A stretch of 64,000 bases of DNA from Karstenula rhodostoma CBS 690.94 (taxonomy: Eukaryota > Ascomycota > Dothideomycetes > Pleosporales > Didymosphaeriaceae): assembly GCA_010093485.1 (NCBI GenBank), contig MU001504.1:627769-691768 (forward strand), written 5' to 3'. The first letter of the stretch is position 1, and each line of letters begins with the position of its first letter. A program made the translations under genes and the position numbers. This document shows positions 55,435 through 64,000 of the stretch, piece after piece. The notes beneath the pieces were generated by a model that was not told the DNA's origin, searched no databases, and saw nothing but the letters and a program-made list of their open reading frames with translations.

Positions 55435-56834
55435 CTACGAGTAAAACGCGCCTTTCTGGAAACTCTCGACGCCCATATCGCCGGCCTTGCCCTCGACCTT
55501 GGGCGCCAGCGCAACGCTCTTCTGCGTCAGGCTCGCCGCCCTGCTACCGGGCTGGCTCCCCGCGGTGATTTGTGCGGGCTGGCGCCGCTGGATGGTCTCG
55601 AGATAGACGCCGGGGAGATAGCCCATGCGGCCGTCGCGCGAGCGGCAGCGCCACCACTCGGAGGCGTTGCCCATGGGGTCGGACTTGGACAGCACGGCGA
55701 CCATGTCGCCCTTTTTCACGGCGAGGTCGAGCCCCGGCTGCGCGTTCATGGCCGCGTCGGGCGCGAAGTCGTACAGCACGCGGCAGAACTCGAGCTTGTT
55801 TGGGTCGAGGGTTTCGCCGGCGGCCATGGGGTCGGCGGCTATGAGGCGCTTCTGCTCCTCCTCTTGGTTGCGGGCGAGGGTGCGGATGAGCTTGCCCATG
55901 AGGTAGGGCAGGCCGAAGACGGCGAGCATGAACATGATGAAGGGCTTTTTGGAGGGCTTGGCGGGGAGCGCGGAGCCGTCTGGGGTGCGGCCGGTGAAGG
56001 CGGCGAAGGAAGCGGGGGTGAGGTCTGTGGAGGAGGCGGGGAGCGGGCGGCCGGTGAGTTTTGCGATGGCGGTGCGGATCCAGCGCATGATGGTGAAGAT
56101 GCCGAGGACGGAGCCGAGGGTCTGGCGGAGGTTGCCGAATTGCTCTGCGACGGAGACCATTGCTGTCGCGATGTTAGTTGCTTGTTCCTCTTCCTAGTTT
56201 CAGCGGGAGGAATTGTGAACGACGTACCGAAGAACGAAGAGTGCGTCGCCATGTACGTGCTCTCGAGCATCTGGGCGAAACCGCCGAATGCACCGACGAT
56301 GCCTTCTATCAGCTGGAAGGTCGTCTGTGTGCTCTGGCTGAAGGATTGGGTAAGGCTCATGTTGTTGGGGTCGCCGGGCATGCCCATGCCGCCGCCATAC
56401 ATGCCTCCCATACCCATCCCACCCATCCCGCCCATGCCTCCATACATGCCGCCCATCCCACCCATCCCACCGGCGTACATGGATCCGTAGCCTCCCATCC
56501 GATTGTATGGCGAAGAGTAGCCGCCCATTCCGCCCATGCCTCCCATGGTGCTTCCGTAGGGCGATCCGTATCTGTTTGCGTTCATATTCGAGTAGTTGGA
56601 TGCGTTGCGGTTTGCAACGGTGCTGAGCGAGCTGGGAACCTCGGGCAGTGGCGGCGGATTCGACGACGCTGCTGTTGCTGTCGCAGCCGGGGCTGCTGCT
56701 GTGCTGCTTCCTGTCAGGCCTGGCATGGTCAGTGTCTGCGTGGAGTTGACGTCTGCGGGCCCGGACTCACCAACCGAGGCACTGGTTGCGCCTCCACTTC
56801 GCTCCCACGGCTTGGGCGGCGACGGCGATGCCAT
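55435..56834 (-). CDS. PEX13: Peroxisomal import protein peroxin-13
   Basis: Two exons, 56834-56228 and 56162-55435, with a 65-bp intron (GTACGT...GACAG), give 444 residues. The N-terminal region (about 80-170) is Gly/Met/Tyr-rich with repeated GGMGGM and MYGG units, the YG-rich type that can form a meshwork in the import pore. Residues from about 170 to 300 contain the hydrophobic segments (LIEGIVGAFGGFAQML, FIMFMLAVFGLPYLMGKL). A C-terminal SH3 domain begins near 330 (CRVLYDFAP...LDLAVKKGDMVAVLSK...WWRCRSRDGRMGYLPGVYLE). PEX13 docks the cargo receptors PEX5/PEX7 with PEX14 at the peroxisome membrane. All parts look intact. Confidence 0.93.
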
Positions 56835-57929
56835 TCTCAGGACGTGTCGTCGCTCACCACCCCGGCATCAGGCGTGGATACAGGCTGCTGGGTCGGGCGC
56901 AGGCAATGCAAAGGTTCTGTGCACAGTGTTGGGCGCAGGTCGACCGACGTCCAGAGGCTGGGCTTTGGTCGTTCGCGGGGCTGGCCTGTTCGCTAACGAG
57001 ATAGCGCGGGTCCGCAGGCGTGCAGCACTCGGATGCAGGCGCTTCTGAGACTGTCGCACACGGTGAGGGTGTCCCAAGAGAGCGTGTAGCGGTGGCTGTG
57101 GGGTTGCGGAGGCGGCAAGGAACGGGCGTGAACGTTCGCGCTCGTGCTGGGGCTGGGGCTCGTGCTGAGCGAGCAGCAAACATCCTCGGCTCGTTTTCTT
57201 TGGTTCTGCGAGGCAATCACAAGCCGCCATCCGAGTCAGCACCGACCCTTCTCCGCCAAACTGCGACTCTTTTCGCCACCGGCCATGCGCGACGTCCAAC
57301 GAGGAAAGTCTTTCCGCCTTCTCTAGATACCTGACCTTATGGTGGCCAGTGTGGTAGCGCTGGAACATCTCGCAGTGGTTACGGATTGACAACATGCCCA
57401 AGTCCTCGACGTACTCGTTGAGCCCACCTGTTTGTATACGGGGTCACAAACTTGACCATCTCGAGCGTCGGTCGCGAAGCAGCAACTAGACATCAGATGG
57501 CGCACATGCAGCGGAGCCTACCCGCGTGCGATGTATACCGAAGCCCAAGTACAAGATTTGCAAGTGAGCTAGTTTGCTCTTCGCACGTCCACACTCCCAC
57601 AAACGAAGATTATTCACCTTTTATAACTACCTTGTCGCTTGCCAAACCTATATTCGACGCTAGGGGATGCTAGCGAATGGTTCCCGCCCGGATACCAATG
57701 TGTCCGACCGAACCTTGCAGCATTTGAGCATGTTGGGCTGTTGCAGGTGAAGATGAGCACACGAGGCTGCAGAACAAATACTACATCTTCAGCCGCCGTC
57801 GTGCATAGGCAAGCCACTGACGGCCTGAAGTGTCTCCCACCACTTCAGCGTACCTTCGAACAGCAACTTCGCAGTCTATAAACACCAGAAACACGCCCTA
57901 TTATATCGAACAAGGACTCGCATTTCAGG
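56835..57929. other. Upstream region of PEX13, possible small exon
   Basis: Mostly non-coding. On the minus strand around 57430-57340 a frame reads GGLNEYVEDLGMLSIRNH and CEMFQRYHTGHHK, which looks protein-like and follows a CAG acceptor-like site. No start or partner exon could be placed, so no gene is called. Confidence 0.4.
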
Positions 57930-58920
57930 ATGCGCTTGACTTTTGCTCTCTTCGCGACTTCTTTCGCTCCTGCTCTAGCCATCCCACTGACCTGCCACTC
58001 GCAAACCCAACCAAACCCCCTCACCAAACACTTTCCCAAAGACGTAACCGGCGTCATCAACGGCACAACCGCCATCGTACCAATACCTTACGCCGTCGCC
58101 AGAAGTATCGTCCCATCTGAATTCCCTATCCTGACAGCGGCGTACGAGCAAGTCTTCCCAACCCTAGGCAACGGTATGTACCCCGCCGTTCTCGAAGCAG
58201 TTCAAGACCACGACGTCGGCATGCCATCGTTCGAAATCCCAGATTTCACTGTAAGTCTCGCAAATACGTGAACCCGATTCCATATGTCAATTCTTGAGGC
58301 TGAGCCAGGACGCAGCGCGTAGCATTGAAGTTACCCTTCGTAGACCGTCTCAATGACGGGTCCTCGGCGTTCAAATACACGCCTCCTCAACTCATCAGTG
58401 CCACCAATCTGGTCGCCCTTCTGGGCTCGGTCATCTACGGCGACACGATAGCGGGCACTTTCGACCCTCCCTGCGACGCGTACGCGAGTAGCGGGCCAAG
58501 CGAAACGTATATGCGCGCATATACCGTCGTCGACTCCTTACTCCCCAATCCTAAGCCCGTCGCTGATTTGTCATTCCGCACGGCGGCGAGTATCCCTTAC
58601 ACCCTCGAAGTGTACGTAGGCCCGCTTTGCATCTTACACGGTTGAATATTTGCTGACTTTCTAGCTTCGTCAATGTCTTGAACCAGCCAATATTCGGAGA
58701 TGGCGTCCCGTTATGCGATAATTATATCACGTTATTGAATACCACCGTGACGACCGGACAATATGCGCCGGTTCCGGTGGAGGGTACGCTTGCGGTCCGT
58801 CCGCCGCTGTATCCGAGCGAGGAGACGTTTGGGCATGTATATGGGTATCGGATGGCGAATGCGTTTGTGGAGAGGAACGGGGTGGCTTGTGAGAGTTTGA
58901 AGGGGTATTCTGGACGGTAG
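57930..58920 (+). CDS. Secreted acetoacetate-decarboxylase-like protein
   Basis: Three exons, 57930-58250, 58316-58611 and 58665-58920, with introns of 65 and 53 bp, give 290 residues. It starts MRLTFALFATSFAPALAIPL, a good signal peptide. The segment after it (VPIPYAVARSIVPSEFPIL, then MYPAVLEAVQDHDVG) resembles the entry of the acetoacetate decarboxylase-like beta-cone fold, where related secreted fungal proteins of unknown activity are found. I see no proof of the catalytic Lys. Sequons (NGT, NTT) suit a secreted glycoprotein. The gene model is sound; the family call is tentative. Confidence 0.75.
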
Positions 58921-59732
58921 AGCTGTGGTACTGAGGTGACCGAATCATGATTTAGACACTGTTTGGTATGTCCAGGGGCAGCTTGGACCAAGATACATTA
59001 ACATCGTGCATATCTTCACGAGGGTAGCATACAATCGGAGAGTTGTGATCGCAATAATTGATGCTGAATGAGAAGAAACGGTACTGAGATTGATGGTGTT
59101 CAGTCGTTGGAGTATTTGGGAGCATCGTCTTGTTTGGTGTATATCACGCGATATGATAGTAGAGTAGAACGAATCCGTCCCATGTGCCTACAGATATGGC
59201 TGTCGGGAGTACACTAGGGATGCAGAGCAGTGCAGCTATATTGCCATGCATGTGAAGAATCGCCAAGTGCCATAAGGGCAGTTTATATGCAAAAGTACGG
59301 ACGAAACGAATTCCAAACAAAAAGTTGTGTGGAGGGAGGGGAAGAGATTGGGGCTGGTTGCTTTCAAGCAATATCAAGAATTCACTCTTAGACCCAACAT
59401 ATATACATCTTACCTTCGAGGGAACAAGTGAGTCATCCAACCTTGTGAGCCCATCTTACCTTATCCTAGCCATTTATGTTATCGAAGGTATATCCGAAGT
59501 TTCAGAGTGACGAAGTAATGCGCCCGATGACTACAAGTTTCCTTCGACAACAGTCTTCCCCATGTTTCAGAAGTACATACCGTTGGCTTCATGGAGTCCC
59601 ACTCGACTCAGACCTGCCTGCCTGAATAATATAAGTAGCTTCCTTGTTCGAAGTTCCATCCAGTCTCACCATCTGCCGTTGGCAACAGCTCTTTCGCCGA
59701 GACGGAGAAGCTCTTTCTTTGTTTATCTGGGA
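58921..59732. other. Intergenic
   Basis: 3' flank of the secreted protein gene and spacer. Nothing supported. Confidence 0.5.
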
Positions 59733-59740
59733 TATATAAG
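59733..59740 (+). promoter_or_regulatory. TATA box of the 59810 gene
   Basis: TATATAAG lies 70 bp before the ATG at 59810 and immediately before an earlier in-frame ATG at 59741. This position argues that translation starts at 59810. Confidence 0.5.
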
Positions 59741-59809
59741 ATGGAGGGAGGTGTAGCAGAAGTGCCAGACGCACACCAAAACCAAACACTGACCAACACA
59801 CGCATTACC

Positions 59810-60469
59810 ATGGCCGAGGAAGCATCCCCCGGAAGAAAAGTCTTCCGAGGCAGCAAGCGCGATGGTAAAGACTCCCCAGTCGTAAATACGACACAGCCCC
59901 GCGGAGGATGGCACCAAGAAATGGTATACACATCCAACGACGGTGAATGCTCGTTTCAACCCCTCATCATCGCTCTGAAAGCGGGCGACGGGAGCCGGGA
60001 CGATGATTCCCCAGGCTATTTCCTGCTCATGAGAGATGCAGCATGGGCCACGGCCACCATGGAGGCCATGAAGACGGAGGATGAGGCTCGGTCCTGGTAC
60101 ACTGGTACAAACGGTGAGCAGGCCCGAGTTGGATTGCTTATCAAGCACCCCGACGGCCAAGAAGAGCTGGTTGGCGAAGCATGGGTGTACAGACTTGCAG
60201 GGGTATGGCCCGAGGTCTATTGCGTGTTGAAAGGTGGGAAATATGGGAAGGATAGTTGTCAGAGGAAAGGTTACGGCACGAAGTTCATGACCGCGTTCCT
60301 CGAAAAATGGTGGAGCTTGCCGCGGGAGACGGGACCGATAAAGGTCCAGCCTGATTATGTGGACGAGCAGGAGCGGAATATGTCCGAAGTGCCTGAGCGG
60401 CTGTGTGCTAATATCTGTCCCGGTGTCGCGAGCCACAAGCCCTGGTACCTGTCTTCCAAGTCTCCGTAA
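59810..60469 (+). CDS. GNAT-like acetyltransferase, tentative
   Basis: One exon, 219 residues. The start at 59810 (ACCATGG) is preferred over the ATG at 59741, which abuts the TATA box. The centre has a strand-like ARVGLLIKHP and EAWVYRL, followed by SCQRKGYGTKFMTAFLEKWW. The RKGYGTKFM segment resembles the acyl-CoA-binding Q/R-x-x-G-x-G/A loop of GNAT enzymes and the following helix. Overall length suits that fold. The substrate is unknown. There is no signal peptide or membrane span. I am sure of the gene and only moderately sure of the family. Confidence 0.65.
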   Translation: MAEEASPGRKVFRGSKRDGKDSPVVNTTQPRGGWHQEMVYTSNDGECSFQPLIIALKAGDGSRDDDSPGYFLLMRDAAWATATMEAMKTEDEARSWYTGTNGEQARVGLLIKHPDGQEELVGEAWVYRLAGVWPEVYCVLKGGKYGKDSCQRKGYGTKFMTAFLEKWWSLPRETGPIKVQPDYVDEQERNMSEVPERLCANICPGVASHKPWYLSSKSP

Positions 60470-61117
60470 AGTTGCATTGGGATCAAAAATCGCTTTATTT
60501 CTTATAAAATACTAAACTTTCGCAAATTTGACCTATTATTATATTCCCAATATCAAGTATTACCTTTGCGTCGTCGTCGTCTCGCATATGTTACAGGCAG
60601 CATCTCATGAACGTTATCATTCGAAGTCTCTGTCATCACACCACTATAGAGTTCTTGAGATGTTCGATGGCGGTATATTATAGCATATTGACCATATGAC
60701 CTTACTACTAGGCTGAAAATTTATATCATCCTCGTGGCGGCTGGCACGGGTCCATTCATGCAGCGACGCCACGTCGGTCGGTACCTCCTGGTTAGGGCAA
60801 TATAAACTTTGTCAGCCCTGAACAGCCTCTAATATTTGGCCCAATTGGATGCCGGTATCGTTACCAGTATTGTTACAGAATGAAACTCTAAAATTAGCAG
60901 TGTGTGGCTTGATTCTTGGACGAACCTATTCTTAGCTAAGGTCGAGAGTTCCCCACCTGCCGAGAGCACGAGTTGACGCTGTAACTTCTCAAGATGCCCA
61001 GAAGTTCGATCAATCTCCGCCCAAAAAAATTCACAAACTGTTCAGCCTTGCTCTTCGTCATCGAGAGTGTCATTGCGCGCGGTGTTTCCGATACTCTTTC
61101 ACGAACATAAACAGAGA
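60470..61117. other. AT-rich spacer
   Basis: AT-rich, possibly mutated repeat remnant. No supported gene. Confidence 0.45.
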
Positions 61118-61589
61118 ATGGTCGTCTCATCTGATCTACAACACTTTCCGTCCTTTGCGGATGTTCGCTCTGGCCTCACGCATAAGACACATCAGTGCAT
61201 CTGGTACCTACCCGGAAAACGGCGGTATTGTGGGGTGCGCACCGAGGCATCAAACATAGGCTTCCTTCTTGAGCTCACGAGCCAGGTGGACGATCGGAAA
61301 TCGTGCACGTTGAGGATACTTTCGGAAATCGCAGAACTCAGTTGTTGTGCTCGTTTTCATCGCAACAGGATCTGGGGCAGTGGTCTAGCGAAAAGCTTGG
61401 CGCATCAATGGCAGCAGGAATTGCAGAGCGACCTATCCGAGACAGTATTTGAGAGCGCAGGTGCAGTCAAAGTAGAGTGTGAGCACTCTCCCCGCTGCGG
61501 TACGACCGAAGGCAACGAAGAAACCGAAAACAAGTTGGAGCGGGTCGCGTTCTCACCACACATACCATTTAAAGGAGACACGCTGCGAT

Positions 61590-61880
61590 TACCTTCGGGT
61601 TTGGTCGACATGTTTGTGCTTACTTGCGTTGCGAGGGATAGATAGGGAATAAGGACAGGCAGGTGCCGCAGCGTGGCAGCGCTGCAATACATATACCTGT
61701 CCTAATAAGAAAAAGCGATTGTGTCCTAACTAAGGTTTTATAGCGAGCCGCTAAGCCTTCCTAATCTTGTTTATTATTTACTTACAACGCTTCCTTTTAT
61801 ATTACTTTTAGATAGTAGTCTATGTTTGTCTATCGCTTTACAGGACACTACTTTGTAGTTCGAGTCAACAATCAGAAAAC
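61590..61880. mobile_element. Insertion in the T5orf172 gene, flanked by 11-bp repeats
   Basis: 291 bp lie between two copies of CACGCTGCGAT. The interior is AT-rich and has no coding capacity of its own. No convincing terminal inverted repeats are visible. An 11-bp duplication would suit a Mutator-like element, but this is only inference. The right ~60 bp is shared with 2503-2564. Confidence 0.65.
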
Positions 61881-61881
61881 C
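61822..61881 (+). repeat. Dispersed ~60-bp repeat, copy B
   Basis: The partner of 2503-2564, ending at the boundary of the insertion (AGAAAACC followed by the target duplication). Confidence 0.65.
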
Positions 61882-62418
61882 ACGCTGCGATCTACCTTGT
61901 TTTCACAGATCAAACCTACGGCAAGCAAGATAGGGTCTGTGTACGCCTTCACTTATATGGATAGTGCTTTCGATGGGATGATCAAGATCGGACATACGAG
62001 TAGATCAATCGATCTTCGCATGGAGGAATGGGCTGATTGTGGTCATGGACGACCATATCTCCTAAAGTCCTTTAGCAAAGTACGCTATCCGGAAAAAGTG
62101 GAGTTTCTGACTCATTTCCAGCTAGTTAAGGAGTGGCATGCGATGCGGTGGTGCAAATATCATGAACGGTCTCACATTGAATGGTTCAAGACTGGTGTCA
62201 GTGCGGTGTCTCAAGTTGTCCAGGCCTGGATATCATGGATAGAGCGGGCGAATCCGTATGACAGGCGTGGCAATCTTAAGGATTTCTGGCGAGGTATCAT
62301 CAACTTCCTCTCCGAGTATGAGATTATGATCACAGCAGAACTGATGGTGCAGATACAAGAGATCGAGGATGGAACCATTAGTGTTGCTAGCTTCATTGAT
62401 GATGGGTTACCGCGTTAA

Positions 62419-62701
62419 GAACGTTTGGATTTGGAACGTGTCTGTGTAAAGTAAGAGGAAAAGTGAATAGCTGACCAAACATTGTTAAAACTTATGCGTC
62501 GTTTCATCATTTCATCCTTAATAGCTATGCAATTTTATGCCCTTCCACATCGAACGACTACGTTGTGCTCTATGAGTCATATATCCTATACATCCATACC
62601 TACCTTCACATTTGGGACTGATCAATGTGCTTTTCCCATGGCCTTTCTAGACACTCTTTAATAAAAGAGCTCAACTACCATTTTGCACCAATCTTATTCT
62701 A
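62419..62701. other. AT-rich spacer
   Basis: Between two degenerate loci. No feature recognised. Confidence 0.45.
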
Positions 62702-63140
62702 TCACTCTATTTCCCAACTTTCAATGCTTAGTCGCTCGGAGGTGTTTAGGAGATGTCGACTTCCTCCGTGACCTTTAAGATGCAACATCGGTCGATTACC
62801 ATATACATCTATTACGTCTTCTAGGGCACTTAGAGGGACTTCATAGCACTCATCCACCCTCAAACACAATAACTTCGGTAGAGTTGTAAATCGCATTAAC
62901 GTCTCCCTAAAAACATTCTCAGCTAACGGGTTTATGAACCTGAGCTGCAATGGATAGTGCCTTTTCGGGGTTGGAGAAACTGGAAGGGTTTAACTTGACA
63001 TTATTCTCCTCTAGATATTCGAGAGCGTTGAAAGTGCAAGGTTGGATAATGTTTCTAGTCAAAGAAGGGTGCAACGATAGGTAACAAACACCAAGCATCC
63101 AAATCAGCTTTAGCTGACATGAATACAATTCCTGATGCAC
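62702..63140 (-). pseudogene. Decayed LRR-like gene fragment
   Basis: Two overlapping minus-strand frames read like consecutive parts of one protein: the upstream one contains LEYLEENNVKLNPSSFSNP, and the downstream one contains LQLRFINPLAENVFRETL and LPKLLCLRVDECYEVPLSAL. The frame changes near 62945 with no plausible intron (35 bp would remain). I infer a frameshifted remnant of a leucine-rich, F-box-type protein, similar in kind to the locus at 40796-41540. The family is tentative. Confidence 0.35.
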
Positions 63141-63380
63141 GTGTGGCTTGGACCTCTCCCCGATACGCTAACATCAAGCGAGAACTCTTATTCCGGAATG
63201 TAGAGTCAGAAACAGAATAGATGTATTTTTCATTAAAGAATCGATATCGTGAAAATACATGTAACGCTGGGAGCTGCGACCTACCGTGCTATCAAGAAAT
63301 GTATAGTCGTGATAAAAATCCCCAGACCAGGCTGACGTACGGCTTCCTGAGCCACCACTTCGCGCTTGCTCATACCATGC

Positions 63381-64000
63381 CTATCGGACCACCCAACTCG
63401 GAGGCGACTCGCCGGCAAGGGTCCCAGGTAATTCCTTCGGACTTGACGGCTTCCTCAATTGCCTGCCATCAAGTTCAGCGCCTCTATCCCAGGGATGCGC
63501 AGTGTGCCCCGAAACCTCCATAACGGCTTCACTGTCAAGCTCAGTCACGCCCGGCTTGGCTGCGCCCGACAGCGGCTTCCCATCTGCCTCCGAAATATTG
63601 TTCGTTTTCTCAGTCGCACCAGTCGCACCAGTCACGTCCGAGATGCGTGGGTCAGCACCAGTTGCATCGGACACGCGACCTGCGGCAGCGCCCGCCAACG
63701 GTGACGCGTCCTTCCTGTCGCCCTTCTCGACCTCGGCAGCGGCGGCGGTGGCGTGAGTTCGTCGACGTTTCCGGCGGCGGAGGAGGATTGCTGCTATTAT
63801 GGCGATCAGGAGGAGAAGTCCGACGGCCACGCCGACTCCAATCCCGATCTTTGCACCTGATGCGAGGCCTGAGCTGCTGTCATTTGAGCTGCCGTTGTTC
63901 GAACCGCCGTTATTCGAGCCGCCACCGGTGGACAATGAGTCACTACCCGATGATGTGCCACTGCTCAATAACCCGGCTCCCGTGTGCGATGGCGTTGCGT
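63381..64000 (-). CDS. Single-pass membrane protein, 5' end beyond window
   Basis: The frame is open from the right edge to a TAG at 63381, so the N-terminus lies outside the window. About 205 residues are visible. The outer part is Ser/Gly/Asn-rich (GGGSNNGGSNNGSSND), then comes one membrane segment (IGVGVAVGLLLLIAIIAAIL) followed by a strongly basic stop-transfer RRRKRRR. The cytosolic tail is Ala/Gly/Asp/Ser-rich with no recognised domain. The arrangement matches fungal cell-wall sensor-like (WSC/Mid2-type) or other Ser/Thr-rich type I proteins. The missing ectodomain would decide which. Confidence 0.75.
   Translation of the reverse strand, partial: ATPSHTGAGLLSSGTSSGSDSLSTGGGSNNGGSNNGSSNDSSSGLASGAKIGIGVGVAVGLLLLIAIIAAILLRRRKRRRTHATAAAAEVEKGDRKDASPLAGAAAGRVSDATGADPRISDVTGATGATEKTNNISEADGKPLSGAAKPGVTELDSEAVMEVSGHTAHPWDRGAELDGRQLRKPSSPKELPGTLAGESPPSWVVR

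Larger units (their letters stand above)
61118..62418 (+). pseudogene. T5orf172-domain gene split by an insertion
   Basis: Two halves of one gene are visible. The 5' half (61118 to about 61589) carries a Cys-containing segment (CIWYLPGKRRYCG) and LLELTSQ...EIAELSCCARFHR, usual upstream of the T5orf172 (DUF1766, Mug113-like) domain. The 3' half (61887-62418) has that domain, a GIY-YIG-related fold: VYAFTY, then MIKIGHTSRSIDLRMEEW, with HIEWFKTG later. Between them an 11-bp word CACGCTGCGAT occurs at 61579-61589 and again at 61881-61891. The sequence from one copy to the next is 302 bp and introduces stops. Without it the frame is continuous and is exactly 333 codons. The insert's right end matches the repeat at 2503-2564. 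A weak donor (GTTTGG at 61599) with the TTTACAG acceptor at 61843 would also keep the frame, so splicing of the insert cannot be excluded. Confidence 0.75.

Noticed and set aside
56868..57401. 177-codon minus-strand frame upstream of PEX13 as a full gene
   Set aside because: Starts at TTG, and its C-terminal two thirds is promoter-like low-complexity sequence. Only the first ~30 codons look protein-like.
1..64000. tRNA, rRNA or CRISPR features
   Set aside because: I looked for T-loop-like GTTCGANNC words and regular spacer arrays and found none with a supporting structure. A covariance-model scan was not possible.

Overview
The window is nuclear DNA of a filamentous ascomycete (Pezizomycotina). 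Genes are intron-poor, and their introns are mostly 45-115 bp with GTNNGT donors and YAG acceptors. The gene families (HET domain, fungal NACHT/STAND NTPase, three C2H2 regulators of a fungal type, RNase T2, Pal1) are typical of this group. Base composition and the conserved hypothetical genes suggest a Dothideomycete, but that is inference. Exon joins were worked out by hand from splice signals, phase and family conservation; nearly all multi-exon models close exactly in frame.

Layout. 0-4.5 kb is poor, repeat-bearing sequence: a small Cys/His protein gene (8-934), a MITE-like inverted-repeat element, a GC-rich tandem repeat, an 18-bp tandem array broken by an assembly gap, and a stop-interrupted reading frame. 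4.8-12.97 kb holds a polyproline repeat protein, a secreted SLT/lysozyme-like protein, a large low-complexity protein and the oligosaccharyltransferase catalytic subunit STT3. 13.4-21.9 kb has two large same-strand C2H2 zinc-finger genes. 23.7-33.8 kb carries an APH-type kinase-like gene, a conserved unknown, head-to-head SPC2 (signal peptidase) and EMC3 (ER membrane complex), and a third C2H2 gene. 35.5-50.7 kb is the most accessory-looking part: a HET-domain gene, a Nudix hydrolase, a decayed LRR/F-box-like locus, secreted RNase T2, a NAPE-PLD-like hydrolase, an unknown gene, and a 1147-residue NLR-like STAND NTPase whose stop codon lies inside an inverted repeat. 51.6-60.5 kb is mostly housekeeping: USB1, Pal1, PEX13, a secreted acetoacetate-decarboxylase-like protein and a possible acetyltransferase. 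60.5-64 kb again has decayed genes, notably a T5orf172 gene split by a 302-bp insertion event, and ends in a truncated single-pass membrane protein gene.

Functional themes. STT3, SPC2 and EMC3 all serve protein entry, processing and glycosylation at the ER. The secreted SLT-like protein, RNase T2 and acetoacetate-decarboxylase-like protein are possible clients. The HET and NLR genes, 8.7 kb apart, are the kind of genes fungi use in non-self recognition. The clearest unusual signals are the insertion-split T5orf172 gene, whose insert shares a repeat with the other end of the window, and the palindromic 3' end of the NLR gene.
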